Shown piece by piece: positions 21,875 to 32,748 of a DNA stretch of 64,000 nt. The stretch comes from Hesseltinella vesiculosa (taxonomy: Eukaryota; Mucoromycota; Mucoromycetes; Mucorales; Cunninghamellaceae). Where the stretch lies: positions 186,001-250,000 of the forward strand of contig MCGT01000023.1 of NCBI GenBank assembly GCA_002104935.1, written 5' to 3'. Every line of letters begins with the position of its first letter. Within the stretch, counting starts at the first letter, position 1. The notes under the pieces were generated by a model. That model searched no databases, was not told the origin of the DNA, and worked only from the letters and a program-made list of their open reading frames with translations. Position numbers and translations under genes: made by a program.

Positions 21875-24795
21875 ATGGGGGCCACAGGTAGACAACGCAA
21901 CACTCGTAAAACCTCCACAAACAAGCGCAAAAGCAAACTGCCCATGTCCGAAGAAGAGCGGGCAGCAACACTAGAGCTCAAGAACCAACAGCATGAGCTC
22001 GAAGCCTTGCAAATTACGTTTTATGAAATCGAAGCCTGGATTGAAAAAACGAGCCCCATCTTGAATCGCATGACAAGCGAACTTTGCAAAGCATCGGAAC
22101 AGTTTGAAAAACGACGATCACTTCAACCGCCCCAGCCCCAACCTGTTGCCACCACCTCCAACAACCACCTGCGTCTCCCTCCCGAGCCCATCCCCACGCC
22201 TTCCTATTCCTCGCCTAGTATTTTGAACAATACCCAACATGATCTGCATTGCCCAATGAAGTGGTCCATGTCCTTCCAGCCCAACAACTCCATGCGGCTG
22301 GAGACAAATATCAAGTCTGTCGACGAATTGGTCGAAGCCGTCCAGCAAATCCGTCTGTTGACCAACGATGACCCTGCCTTGCCCGACCATCCCTTCCCTA
22401 GCCATCCCTCCTCCTATTTCAGTCGACGCCGTTCCCGCCATACCCAAGCCGACGACGAAGAGGACGACGATGACCTCCTTTATGACGATGCTGGCGCGTT
22501 GCTGTCGCCGGTCTCCAACATCACCATGGCCACTGCTTGGACCAACATGGAATACTGGCGTGAAGCCATCCGCCGCCGGCCCCGCATCTGCCTCGAAAAA
22601 TACAAGCACCACGACATGAACCTCAGCTGCCTCACCAAGGATGTGTCGCCCAACGTCATGCACTACATCTGCCACCTCTACTGGGACTGTCTGCACCCCA
22701 AGTTCTCTTCAGATTGGATGACGTTTTGGGATCGCTGTGACGAGCCTCAGCGGAACCAGCTGTGCATCGACTCTGGGCTGGCCATTGTCTTCATGCATGG
22801 AACGCGTCATCACAAGGATATCTGTGCCAATGCCCACGACATTGCTTTTTTTTACTATGACCGAGCCCGAGAAAACCTCATGGACTACTTTGATACCCCC
22901 CACTGTGCCACCCTCGAAACCCTGCTGAACTTGTCGATGTTCTGCATTCTGTGCAAGCAACACTCGCAGTCGCGAATCTACATCGGCCTTGCCATTCGCA
23001 TGATGTTGGAAATGGGCATGCATCGCCGAAGCTCTCTGCCAGCCGACAACCTGATCCTACGCAAAAAATACCTCAAGTTCTTCATGGTCCTCTATTACAA
23101 CGATATCCAAAGCTCCCTGTACTCGGGCGAGCCCACCCAGGTCAACGACAATGAATGCGACATCGACTTTTATGAAGTCATCACCCTCAACACCAACCTA
23201 CAGCAGTCCAAGCTGACCGCCTATGACGACAAGGTGCTCGAAAAGGAGGTCTTCTTTGTCCATCTCATGGCCCTCTCCAAGATCGGCAAACAGACTGTCG
23301 ATCTCATCAACGATTACCAATGCCAGCCGCATCCTCTTCCACGTAAGAGTTTTGGCAGAGAGAGAGAGAAAAAAAAAGAAAGAAAGAAAACCAACGTATT
23401 CATCACCTTTTTTTCTTTTTCACCACAGACATCGTCAAGGATGACTTGCCTTATCGATGGGCTAAGCGGATCCAGGCACTGGAGATTGAATTGGCCCAAT
23501 GGTACAATCGACTGCCAGACTACTACCGCGTGTCTATGGAACCCAAATCGCCCCCTGCCAAGTTCCACCAGCATCCTTCCCATGGCGAATACCCTCATAC
23601 ACCCATGTGTGCCGGCGACCTGCGCATGCAATCTGGCTTAATCTTGATGCTGCAGTACCAAACCCAGTGGATCCTCTTGCACAAGACCTTTTACAACAGC
23701 GCCACCTCTCGCCGATGCTCCCCCGTCTCGACCATGGCCTCGGCATTTCCCCTGACGCCTACTGCTACCCATGGCCCGGGCCTGTCGTCGCCGCCCCTCT
23801 CCTCGCCCATCTCGCCACCTACCTTTGCCAACAACCACAGCAGCTCATCGTCCACCGCCTCCGGCTCCCCTTGCTGGCAACCCACCCAGCGCCAACAATG
23901 GCATCGCCAATGCAACTCACGCTCCGAGATCGTGTGTCTGGATGCTGCCAATCGCATTGTTGTGCTGGCTGAAACCATTACCGAGCAATTTGGCTGGTGT
24001 GTTTGCCAGCAATTCATCAATTGCATCTACCACGCTTCGACCATCTTTTGCCGCCACATCATTGATCACAACAACAATGCGCCTGCTGCCAAGACGCCGA
24101 CACGCCGCCATGCCGATGCTATGCTGCAGCGCGTCGTGCGTGTGCTGTCGTTCAGCACCATGCATTACCACGGTCTGCCCGATGACCTGTGCGCCAGCCT
24201 GAAGGACTTGCTGCAGCAGCATGGCGTGCTGCCTACCGAAGACCAGGCGCCGCCCCAGCCCATGGACCATGAGATGGATGGCCTCTTGACGGTCTCGCTC
24301 GAAGACGCCTTGATGGAGCCCCCCATCACGGCCAACATCGAGCCCCCGACCGACTATTTCTCGAGCCGACCACCCCCTCCCATCTCTACCGCAGCCGTCG
24401 ACCGACCCACCGACGCTTCCTTGTACATGCCAAGCTCACCTGTCCTATCACCCTCTTCATCCCCTACCAATCATGGCTCCACCACGTCGCCTGATGCATC
24501 CGGCTCGCCCTTCCAACCGCCTCCTCCCAACACCTTGTTTGAGTTCATTGACACCCTGCCCAACTCACCCCACATGTACCAATACTGCCTGGCCCAGCCG
24601 CGCATCCGCTCCAGCTCTAAATATCGATCGCTCATGGCTGGCGAGTCACCCACCGAAGCCATGCTGTCCATCAAGATGAAGGACCCCGTCGTCGACGACA
24701 GCCTGGCCATGGAGAAGAACAGTGCCTTGTCGGCCAGTTGGCGACACAAATTCTCCTCTCCTTATGTGGCTGCTGGCAACCAACGGATCATCTAG
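21875..24795 (+). CDS. Fungal_trans (middle homology region) regulator lacking a Zn2Cys6 cluster
   Basis: Predicted 944-aa protein. Exons 21875-23342 and 23429-24795. The first 30 residues are very basic (RQRNTRKTSTNKRKSKL), followed by a probable coiled coil (about residues 35-75), a Pro/Ser linker, an acidic run (DDEEDDDD), then the fungal-specific transcription-factor domain. That domain shows AFFYYDRAREN, LETLLNLSMFCILC and IYIGLAIRMMLEMGMHR, continuing across the intron to LILMLQYQTQWILLHKTFYN. The C-terminus is Pro/Ser-rich. Family members normally start with a Zn2Cys6 DNA-binding motif; no CxxCxxxxxxC pattern is visible here or upstream. It may have lost the cluster, bind DNA through the basic region, or act as a partner protein. 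Target genes unknown. Confidence 0.88.
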
Positions 24796-24814
24796 ACACC
24801 TTTCTATTTCTCTA

Positions 24815-24820
24815 TTTATT
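24815..24820 (-). terminator. poly(A) signal for the AANAT-like gene
   Basis: TTTATT on the + strand, i.e. AATAAA on the minus strand, 43 bases past the acetyltransferase stop codon and 20 bases from the stop codon of the convergent Fungal_trans gene. Confidence 0.45.
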
Positions 24821-24840
24821 TCTGACGCACTTCATGTAAC

Positions 24841-24846
24841 AATAAA
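24841..24846 (+). terminator. poly(A) signal AATAAA of the Fungal_trans gene
   Basis: AATAAA 45 bases after the regulator stop codon and only 16 bases before the end of the convergent acetyltransferase coding region, so the two 3' UTRs must overlap. Confidence 0.55.
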
Positions 24847-24862
24847 ACCACTTTCTCTATCC

Positions 24863-25439
24863 CTAGGATGATTGGAGGTCGAGCACGCAATCGATCCACT
24901 CGACTGGGCCATGGGTCACGCTGCTGACCCCGACCCTGACAAAGCCAACGGACGAATAAAAATCAACAAGGCTTGGCCGACTGAGCATGACGAGACGATC
25001 GAATCGACGCAGCTGGCGATGGAGGGCAATCCAGTGGGTTAGCAAGTCGCGGGCGATGCCTTGACGTCGGTGAGCTGGTGAGACGCAAACGCTATGGATG
25101 CACACCGTGGAGCCACTGGGTTCATTCGAGGCCATGGATGACTCGGGCAGTAGGGATTCATGGGACAGCGATGTGCATACAAACCCCACGATGCTGGAGC
25201 CCTGACGTGCTACTAGAAACATCAGCTCTGGCTCCGGGATCGCCGAAGCATACATTATCCGTTTGCGCAGATTCTCTTCGCTGGCGGCTTCATCGGGATG
25301 GTAGGACTGGACAATGGCAAGTGAATACAAAAAAAAATCATTGCGCTCTTTTTTTTTTTTGTTCATCGCTTACTTGAGCCTCGAGATTGGCAAGGGTGGG
25401 TAGGTCAGCTAATGTCGCTTTTGAAAATGTGAGCGTCAT
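24863..25439 (-). CDS. GNAT N-acetyltransferase, AANAT/polyamine-acetyltransferase-like
   Basis: Predicted 169-aa acetyl-CoA-dependent N-acetyltransferase. Exons in transcript order 25439-25374 and 25306-24863. The N-terminus TFSKATLADLPTLANLEAQ continues after splicing into SYHPDEAASEENLRKRI, the arrangement typical of arylalkylamine N-acetyltransferase and yeast Paa1-type enzymes. GNAT motif A is clear: VCVSPAHRRQGIARDLL (the RRQGIA pyrophosphate-binding loop). Motif B is represented by FYSSVGF. Substrates of this group are arylalkylamines or polyamines; which one applies is not visible. The short first exon was found from the ATG at 25439 and a GTAAGC donor. Confidence 0.88.
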
Positions 25440-26060
25440 TATCTTGGAAGGAAGAGAAAAGAAAAAAAAAAAAAAAGAGGGGAATTTGTTGCTGATTCTC
25501 ACTGCGGTTGGGTGGTAGCAGAATCAAGCGACGGCTGCCCTGCTGGGCATGGGCCATTCTCCTGAAATTCTCTCACGTGATGGTTGACAGGCGGTCGGTT
25601 TTGGAGGAGACAGGAGTATGAACAAACGACCGGTGTCCAGCATCGTTGCAACAGCAAAAACCACCTATGAGTGAGAGGGTCGATGCTCATGGAGCAGGGC
25701 AAGGGACAAACAGCCGATCTGATTGAATTTTGCCCCAAGCAAAAGAGCTCCGTCGATGAAGCATAGAGGACAAGAGCTTTCTGGTATCCGGTGTTTCCAT
25801 TGGTTTTGCAGGTCGATTTACGAAAAGCAAGTCATGGATGATTGTAGCTCGTGCATAGCTCAGATCTCCGTCGGTCAGCTTGTCTGCCTTTTGGGCCGGT
25901 GGTCGGGCATTCAAACGGCATCCCAGCTCAGCTGAGTCTCCTCATTGATGACCTGGGAGGACGCTGCCATCCAGGTGGACATCTTTTTTTATTTATTGAA
26001 GGTATGAGCAAAGCGAAGGAGGTCGAAGGGGAGATTGGAGAAAAGTGGAGGTTCAAAGAG
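25440..26060. other. Intergenic region, nothing recognised
   Basis: Lies upstream of the acetyltransferase and downstream of the TM198-like gene. It has an A-run at 25460-25476 and short frames of fewer than 85 codons without motifs. No RNA gene or repeat recognised. Confidence 0.5.
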
Positions 26061-27434
26061 TTACTTGCCCTCCTCCTCCTGTTTAGGCTCCATGTTGACG
26101 CCAGTCTTTCGGTTATGCTTGATGATGTTCCAGAAATATTGCCAACCAGCCGACGCGAGGAAGAAGACGCCGATGAAGGAGAGCATGACCAGGACGGTTT
26201 TTTGAATCATGTAGGCGTTGAAATGATTGGGATTGGCATCAAAGATGTACAACCATGAGTTGAGCAGGCCAGTGTGGGCAAAAAAGTCCAGGCCAAAGAT
26301 GGTCAGGTAGGCGCCGGTAAACGATGTGGCCAAGATCAGCACGTAGGTTTCCAGCAAGTACACCAAGCCAGCGCCTACGACACCAATGCCAACAATAAAG
26401 CAGATATACGCCACTTTCTATGACATCCGTGTAAAAAGTGGGGTGAGACAACATCGATGGTTTTTCTTAACGCTTCCTACCACAGAGATCACCAAACTGG
26501 CTTTCCAAGAGAGGATCCAAACGGCAAAAAAGAAGCCGCCGAGCCCGCCTATCAAGTAGATGCTGGCGCCGTACAAGAAAGCACACAGCACTGCACCTAC
26601 GAGGCCTAGGCCAGCTGAGACGCACACATAGAGAATATCGGTGTTGGGGTACCCGTTTGCAGGTTCATTGTTGGTCAAGCCAATCCAGGTCATGGTGGCT
26701 TTTGAAAAAAAAAAAAAAAAAAGCGGGTGAGCAGAGGATGACATCCAAGCGATGATATCTATTTATCTATATGGGCTTACCAAAGAAAACAAAGCCGGTG
26801 AAAGCCAAAGTCAATCGGAAAGATCGGTAGCCAAACACCATGAAATAAATACCAATCAAGATGCAAACAATACCGGTAAATGCCTGGGCCACACTGATGC
26901 CATAACCATAGGTATCTAAAGAAACAAAAAGTGAGCCGATGACTGGAATAAAAGAGGAGGTGGTTTACGCCAAAGGTAGCCGCTCCAGCAGGCATCATCA
27001 CAGACGGGGATATAGGTGGACTGGGAGCCCGAGACCGTGGTGGTGGTGGTGGCCATGTTGCTGATGGTTTCTGTGACGGTGACGGTGGAGCCACGGCCGC
27101 AATTGACGGTCTGCGTGACGGTCTGCCACAGGTTTTTCAAGCTTGGATTGCCAATGGAGACTTGGGCCTGATTGCCACCACCGTTGCATACCGATTGCCA
27201 GTTGACGTAGAGACTCAACGTTTGTTGCAGATCACGGGCCATAAGGCGGTGGTGGGTGGGTGGGGTGGTTGGTTTGGCTAAGTTCTCGTGCTTTTGCACA
27301 ATGGCAGAGGACTTTGTGGGGGTTTGTCGCGCCATGGCGGCTCTGGATTGACTGGGTATGACATAGGCATGGTAGGATGGTATGGCCATCATTAACGTGA
27401 TGACGAGCACCATGATATTCACACTGAGTTTCAT
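26061..27434 (-). CDS. TM7S3/TM198-like (DUF4203-type) multi-pass membrane protein
   Basis: Predicted 391-aa protein. Exons in transcript order: 27434-26969, 26915-26781, 26698-26481, 26417-26061. A signal peptide is evident (MKLSVNIMVLVITLMMAIP, ending near SYHA). A Thr/Ser-rich extracellular region with several cysteines follows, to about residue 155. Then come about seven hydrophobic segments, e.g. YGYGISVAQAFTGIVCILIG, FVFFATMTWIGL, YLIGGLGGFFFAVWILSW and SFTGAYLTIFGLDFF, ending in a short charged tail. The pattern of small-residue helices with an F-x-x-G/A repeat fits the TM7S3/TM198-like family. Function in fungi is unknown. The ATG at 27434 is the first one followed by a clean signal peptide. 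Confidence 0.8.
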
Positions 27435-27715
27435 GGTTGTAAATCTAAAAAAGTGATTGAAATCAAAAGAAAGAAAAGGCAAAAAAAAAAAAAAAAAAGA
27501 TCCACCCTTTCAATGCCTGACGTTAAAAAAAGAAAAGATAAAAATATCTTGGATACACAAAATGAGGATTGGCCTTGACCAGTATAAACGAATGTTTTGG
27601 GCTTGCCATTCAAGTGCATGAATTGTCCTAGTTGAGCTGTCATCCGAACAGGGAAGGCTGCTCTTGGGTACCCATTTGGCGGGGATTTCCTTTTTTGGAC
27701 GTTGTTTTTGGTTTG

Positions 27716-28197
27716 GAGAAAAAAAGCAGAATGAGCACAAACTGAATCAAATGGAACAAGAGGCTCACCTGTTTTCTAAAAAAAAAAATAAACGAGACAC
27801 TGCGCTAGCCATACTTGCATCGGTACATTCAGAGGTATTCAACAAGAGCCGACTACGCAGTATGGCACGGTTTCAGTCCGGCCAAGAGGAGGGGGGGAGT
27901 TGCGGAGGTGAGACGTTGCCTGGGCGGGTGAAGACGGTAGGACAGCGCCCCAAGAAGATGGTGTTCCAGGCAATGGCAAGTATGTTTCGAGAGGCATTTT
28001 GGTCGCGGTGCCAGTCTGTGTTGCACGTGTTGCAGTGCTTGACAGAGTACAACTTTTGATCAGCTTCTTGACTTGCAGGGATCGTCGTGGTCGTCATGGT
28101 GTTGGTTGTGACAGTTTTGTGTGTGGCGTTGGGCCCCTCGTACGTGGTGATCGTTTTCTCAACGTGGGAATGGCGGTTGTGGGAAGCGGAGGTGGAG
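27716..28197 (-). repeat. Left arm of long inverted repeat (about 98% identical core)
   Basis: Read on the minus strand, this matches 32424-32909 with only a handful of differences. A stretch of over 110 nt around 28080-28197 is identical. The match covers the last coding part of the Fanzor gene, the stop codon and about 160 nt of 3' flank, including an A/T homopolymer and a conserved stretch near 27730-27750 (GAGCACAAACTGAATCAAAT, one strand). Confidence 0.85.
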
Positions 28198-28346
28198 AGT
28201 CCATTGCGGGAAAGAGGACAGGTAAATTCGACGGACGCCACTTCCGGGAACTGCAAGTTTGGAGAAAAACGTCGCCAACCTCCTTCAGAGTGTGCCCTTA
28301 TCAAAACGTGCGGTGCGAAATCACTCCTTCCAGCTTTACTACACAT
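27873..28346 (-). pseudogene. Truncated Fanzor copy, C-terminal zinc-finger/RuvC-III part only
   Basis: Open frame of 157 codons on the minus strand ending in the same C-terminus as the main Fanzor gene: KHCNTCNTDWHRDQNASRN, then the identical tail. It lacks everything before the zinc finger, including the RuvC-I Asp, so it cannot be an active nuclease by itself. Upstream of the shared tail, the part matching the first zinc knuckle is degraded (a CSKAG where the intact gene has CSACG). It also lacks a 147-nt in-frame block (49 codons, Thr-rich) present in the full copy. The left junction of the missing block shows CTCC microhomology. Confidence 0.8.
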
Positions 28347-28499
28347 GCCATCCGTTAACCGCCATCTCCAACTATGTTCCTCTCTGCTTCCACTCTTGCC
28401 TCTCGCTCTTCCATTCCTAATTCTATTTTCTCATCCAATTCTAAAACGAAAAAGTCGGCCGAGTAAAAGCGATTCAACATGCTTTTTCTCTTTAGCTTC

Positions 28500-29060
28500 A
28501 ATAACGCTACACGCCACTTTTGATCGCACTCACTATAGAGGTAGGCCTCTCATGAATAGCCTTATATAAGAAGCGAAAGATTGGGTACTTTCAGCGACAG
28601 GGTAAACTTTTCAAAAAAAAATACGTAGCGCTTGAATCACGTTCTTGACAGAACGTTTATTTTTGACCAATGTAGGCGAGTCCAAACAAGAAGATGATAA
28701 CGATGAAGTAGCTAGGCCATCCATTCATTTTATCAATAGCAAAGCACAGTCAAGCAGGAGCAGGAGCAACTATGCTTCCTGCCCTCCCCGTCTTTTGAGG
28801 TTTGCCAATCACCAAACACCTTGTGATCGGCGTGTTTGCTCCTACTCTGACAGACAAATATAGTCTCTTCTCCCGCGCCTACCCACATCTCAATATCACC
28901 CCTCTTGGTGGTGTCCATCGATGGAAAAATATGGACAGATTCAAAAAGATATGGCCAAGCATGAGCTCCTGGGTTTTCAAGAGTTTGTGGTTGAATCATT
29001 TCTGAAGAAAAATGCTGCATAATCTGCACCAACCTCTTTGGCAAATAAAAATGGAAACCA
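28500..29060 (+). pseudogene. Decayed N-terminal Fanzor copy
   Basis: Nucleotide and frame-broken protein similarity to 29130-30060 in the same orientation. Matching parts include CACTATAG-GGTA near 28533, the shared TTATATAAGAAG, a KK-K---FQ-QGKL--KK coding stretch, and a later block encoding VIGVFAPTLT/YPHLNITPLGG-like peptides (28820-28920). Internal segments are missing (about 400 nt relative to the intact copy) and there are several frameshifts and stops. Roughly 75-80% identity where aligned, so this is an older copy than the inverted C-terminal one. Confidence 0.75.
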
Positions 29061-29129
29061 GGTTTCAAATTTAAGGTTTTCTCAGCAAAGAGACCTCTGC
29101 GCTTCTTCTTCCTGCTTGTCTCATCAACA

Positions 29130-32100
29130 ATGCTACATGCTACTTATAATCGCACGCACTATAGGGGTATGGCCCCCCATGAAATAGCCTTATATAAGAA
29201 GAAAAAGGTTGAGCATTTTCAGGTACAAGGTAAACTTCCCGAAAAAAAAATGTTGCGCTTGGTTCCTGAAAAGCGTTTGTTTTTGATCGCTGTAGATGAT
29301 CTCGAAGAAGACGGCGATGATCAAGCTAGTACTGATGACAGCGATCATGACCATGATTCTGAGAGCGATGAAGACATTGTTGACGATGAAGAAGCCGGGC
29401 CGTCAACCCATTTTATTAATACCAAACGCACAGTCAAAAAGAAGCAATCGCTGGCGGTGAAGCAGTCCAAGAAACTTGCGAAGCTTGAGGCTGAAATGGA
29501 TATGGTGGACAATGACAAGGTTGGTCCCTCAAGACGCTCCTACACCAGAAAAGATGCTATATTCCATGCCGAGCTTGGGCCATTCCGGCGGTTCTCGAGA
29601 AAAGGCAAGCTTGCCAATGGTCTCAGCCTTACTCATGGACAAAAGCAGAGCTTCATTGGCGTGACACGTGATGTCGTGCGATGGGCAACACGGCTCCGAT
29701 TCTTACACTCTCTGTTTTTGAAGTTTGTGATCGTCAAACTTTTCGACGATGCCACACCCTTCCCCAAATGTCTCTTTCACCCGCGGTTGTTCACAAGTAT
29801 CTCGCAGCTCTTCCTTGGCCAGCCCATCACCAACCAGCCGGTGATTGGTGCGTTTGCTCCTACCCTGACAGCCATGTACGATCTCTTCTCCCATGCTTAC
29901 CCGCATCTCAACATCACACCCCTTGGTGGTGCCCATCAAGGCAAAAAGTATGGGCAAATTCAAGAATACATGGCAAAGCAAGAAGTCGTGGACTTTCAAA
30001 ACTTTGTCGTTGAAAATTTTGTGGAGCGGCTGTGGTATATCACCCAAAAACGATTGGAGATGGCTGTCAAGGTAAACATCATTGCCTGGCCTGAAAAAAG
30101 AGACGTAGCCGATTTGACACTCCTCATCATCCCCTCTCACTATTTTTTTTTTTATTTCCAGGGCCTCAAAACCTCCGACGTGCTGTCCATTGCCAAGTTC
30201 ATCGTCAACTCCGTTATCAAAATTGAAGAGGAAGAAGCCATTAGAACCATTGAGTATGAAATCACTGGTGATTTGCCGACAACTATGAACCAGCTGAAAG
30301 AAGATATTTCGGTGGATTTGAAGAGCCTTGCTGCAGTGGTCGCCATAGGCAAATGCTCTCCAGGCCAGCCATCCACTGATGAAAGAAGAGGCCATGTTGA
30401 CAGTGCCATGCTGGTATGGGCCTGCCACGCCAAGTTGGGCTGTAGAGATACCTTGGACACCCTGTTGGCTATTGCCCGCCACTTGCAATGCCGCGGTTAC
30501 ACGACCAACGCTTCGGACGGGCCGCCTCTGCTCCCGATCAAGGAAAAATACATCACCACACACCGACATCTCTTTCTCCACCTGATGATCGTCATGGACA
30601 AGTTTGCCGCAGATGCAATGCTGACACAATCAAAGCTGCCTCAGAACCACAAGAAATGGCGAGCAAATCATGGGCGTATTATGAATTATCAAAGCTGAAA
30701 GAGTGCAAAAGCTTGAAGCGAAGAGTTCGCAGTCGCCTTGTCCGTGCCCTGGCTCAGGCCGTCAACACTGGTGCCTTTTTTGACAGTGATCGGTGGCCGA
30801 GTTTGACGGAAGCAACCAAGCATGTCCTCTCCCGACTTGTGTCAGTCACAAGCAAACAAATCACCTGGTCGAAAAAATGCAACCAACGACGAGCCAATGC
30901 ACCTTCGTTTTTGGCTCGCTGCTTTTATCCGCATGAGCACATTCGACCACCAACCATACGCCTCCTCGGTGCCTATCCTACACCATCCTTCCGAAGCATC
31001 CACTTAACTCTCGATGACAGTGCACTGCACCCTCTCCTGATCTCGGCTGGTCTCCGTTCCCAATTTGCAAAGCCTGGCTGCACAAATGCCATCCTCAAAC
31101 CTGGCTACTTTGTCAACGCAGGCTCACTCCGAAAGTAAGTAGCGGTAGAAAAGGACGGTGGCCCCCTATTTTTTTTTCGTCTCAAATTTTTCTCACATTG
31201 ACAAACTCTCATTCAACAATAGTGTCACCACTCACACAGGCAAGAATATGTTTACCGGCATGATCACCACAGATGGGTATTCAATGACAGCTATCTATGC
31301 CAAGTCCAAGCCGTCCAAGCCGCTTCCGCGCGTCACCCTGAGTGACATTGAGCCATGGGAATGGCCGTATTTTTCGCCGTGGGGCCTGGACCCTGGCGAT
31401 CGTGACCTAGTCGTGGCTGTCGACAATTGCGACCCATTGATCTACGACGCCCCCAATTACCTAACTGGAGAGCAGCTTCAAGACTTGTCTCGCCAAGACC
31501 CCAGCCTACAAGTCCCCCGGCAGTATGCCGCCTACAAGCGCCCTCATCAGGTACGCAACTTTTCCTCTTCTGAGTATCGCGCCAAATCCGATTCTCTCCA
31601 CCGGAAGCTCCAAAAATGGAGAACGAAGAGTGGCATCGCATGCCTTGAGTCGAGCATACCCACCTACCGCACCGTTGACCCCGTGGAATTGGATGCGTAT
31701 TTACGATACATGGACGCGCATGCTGACACGTTCCTGTCTTTCTATGCTGGGGTTCGAATGGCCAAGGCAAGATTCCAAATTTGGCGATGGCAGCAGATCC
31801 AAGACTCTGAACTGGTCAATATCTTCCTGACGGGTGGGTCGAAATACAAGGCTGATCCTGTTGGCCGCATCACCGAGACCGAACCAATTCCAAGGTAAAA
31901 AGGAAAGGATGTGACTTACTGGCATAGGTAGCTCACAGCAAACATTTTTTTGTAGAAGGAACAAATGGAGGCGAGCCCCAACGCGACATGATGCCACCAA
32001 ACTTCCGGTTGTATTTTATGGTGCTGCGAATGTTGGATCGTCCGTATTCCGTGGCCGAAAAACTCAGCATGGTCTGGCCAAAAGGACCCGGCAACTCTTT

Positions 32101-32748
32101 GAAAAAGCAGATGCCCAGTGTCGCCTGCTTATGGTTGACGTCGATGAATACATGACTAGCCAAATATGTTCGGCCTGCGGCGACCACTCCCTCCAACAGG
32201 CCTCTGTTCCCCAAAACATGCAGTTCCCAGAAGTGACCTCCGTCGAATTTACCCGCCCTCTTTCCTGTGATGGGCTCTCCAAGGAGAAGAAAACGACCAC
32301 GACCACGACCACCCCTGACAGCACCATCGTCACCACTACAACTACAACTACACTTGTGACGAATGTGCCTGCATCTGATGATCCCGGCCGCCATAGCGGT
32401 ATCACTTCAGTGGACCATGATTCCTCCACCTCCGCTTCCCACAACCGCCATTCCCACGTTGAGAAAACGATCACCACGTACGAGGGGCCCAACGCCACAC
32501 ACAAAACTGTCACAACCAACACCATGACGACCACGACGATCCCTGCAAGTCAAGAGGCTGATCAAAAGTTGTACTCTGTCAAGCACTGCAACACGTGCAA
32601 CACAGACTGGCACCGCGACCAAAATGCCTCTCGAAACATACTTGCCATTGCCTGGAACACCATCTTCTTGGGGCGCCGTCCTACCGTCTTCACCCGCCCA
32701 GGCAACGTCTCACCCCCGCAACTCCCCCCCTCCTCTTGGCCGGACTGA
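29130..32748 (+). CDS. Fanzor (eukaryotic TnpB-like putative RNA-guided nuclease), one apparent frameshift
   Basis: Predicted about 1,126 aa. Exons 29130-30071, 30162-31134, 31223-31894, 31956-32748. Their sum is one base short of a whole number of codons, because the frame shifts between about 30645 and 30662 (before ASKSWAYYELSK). Features: acidic N-terminus, long helical region, RuvC-I motif PWGLDPGDRDLVVAVD (Asp codon 31389-31391), the LSFYAG...IWRWQQIQDSELVNIFL helix, VVFYGAANVGSS-VFRGRK, VDEYMTSQICSACG with the first zinc knuckle (32167-32178), second knuckle CNTC (32588-32599), and RuvC-III HRDQNASRNI (Asp codon 32617-32619). The motif order is the Fanzor/TnpB C-terminal one. An approximately 135-residue Thr-rich insert sits between the two knuckles, which is unusual. 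The start at 29130 is uncertain (29250 is an alternative). The first intron is 90 nt and stop-free. Activity is unknown; the frameshift may be real decay or a sequence error. Confidence 0.82.
30645..30662 (+). other. Single-base frameshift in the Fanzor gene
   Basis: Upstream of this point the conserved reading frame is the one starting at 29130. Downstream, the convincing helical sequence (YYELSKLKECKSLKRRVRSR) is in the next frame. No GT..AG pair can bridge them. One missing base in the AAGAAATGG context would restore continuity, and the total exon length is exactly one base short. Confidence 0.7.
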
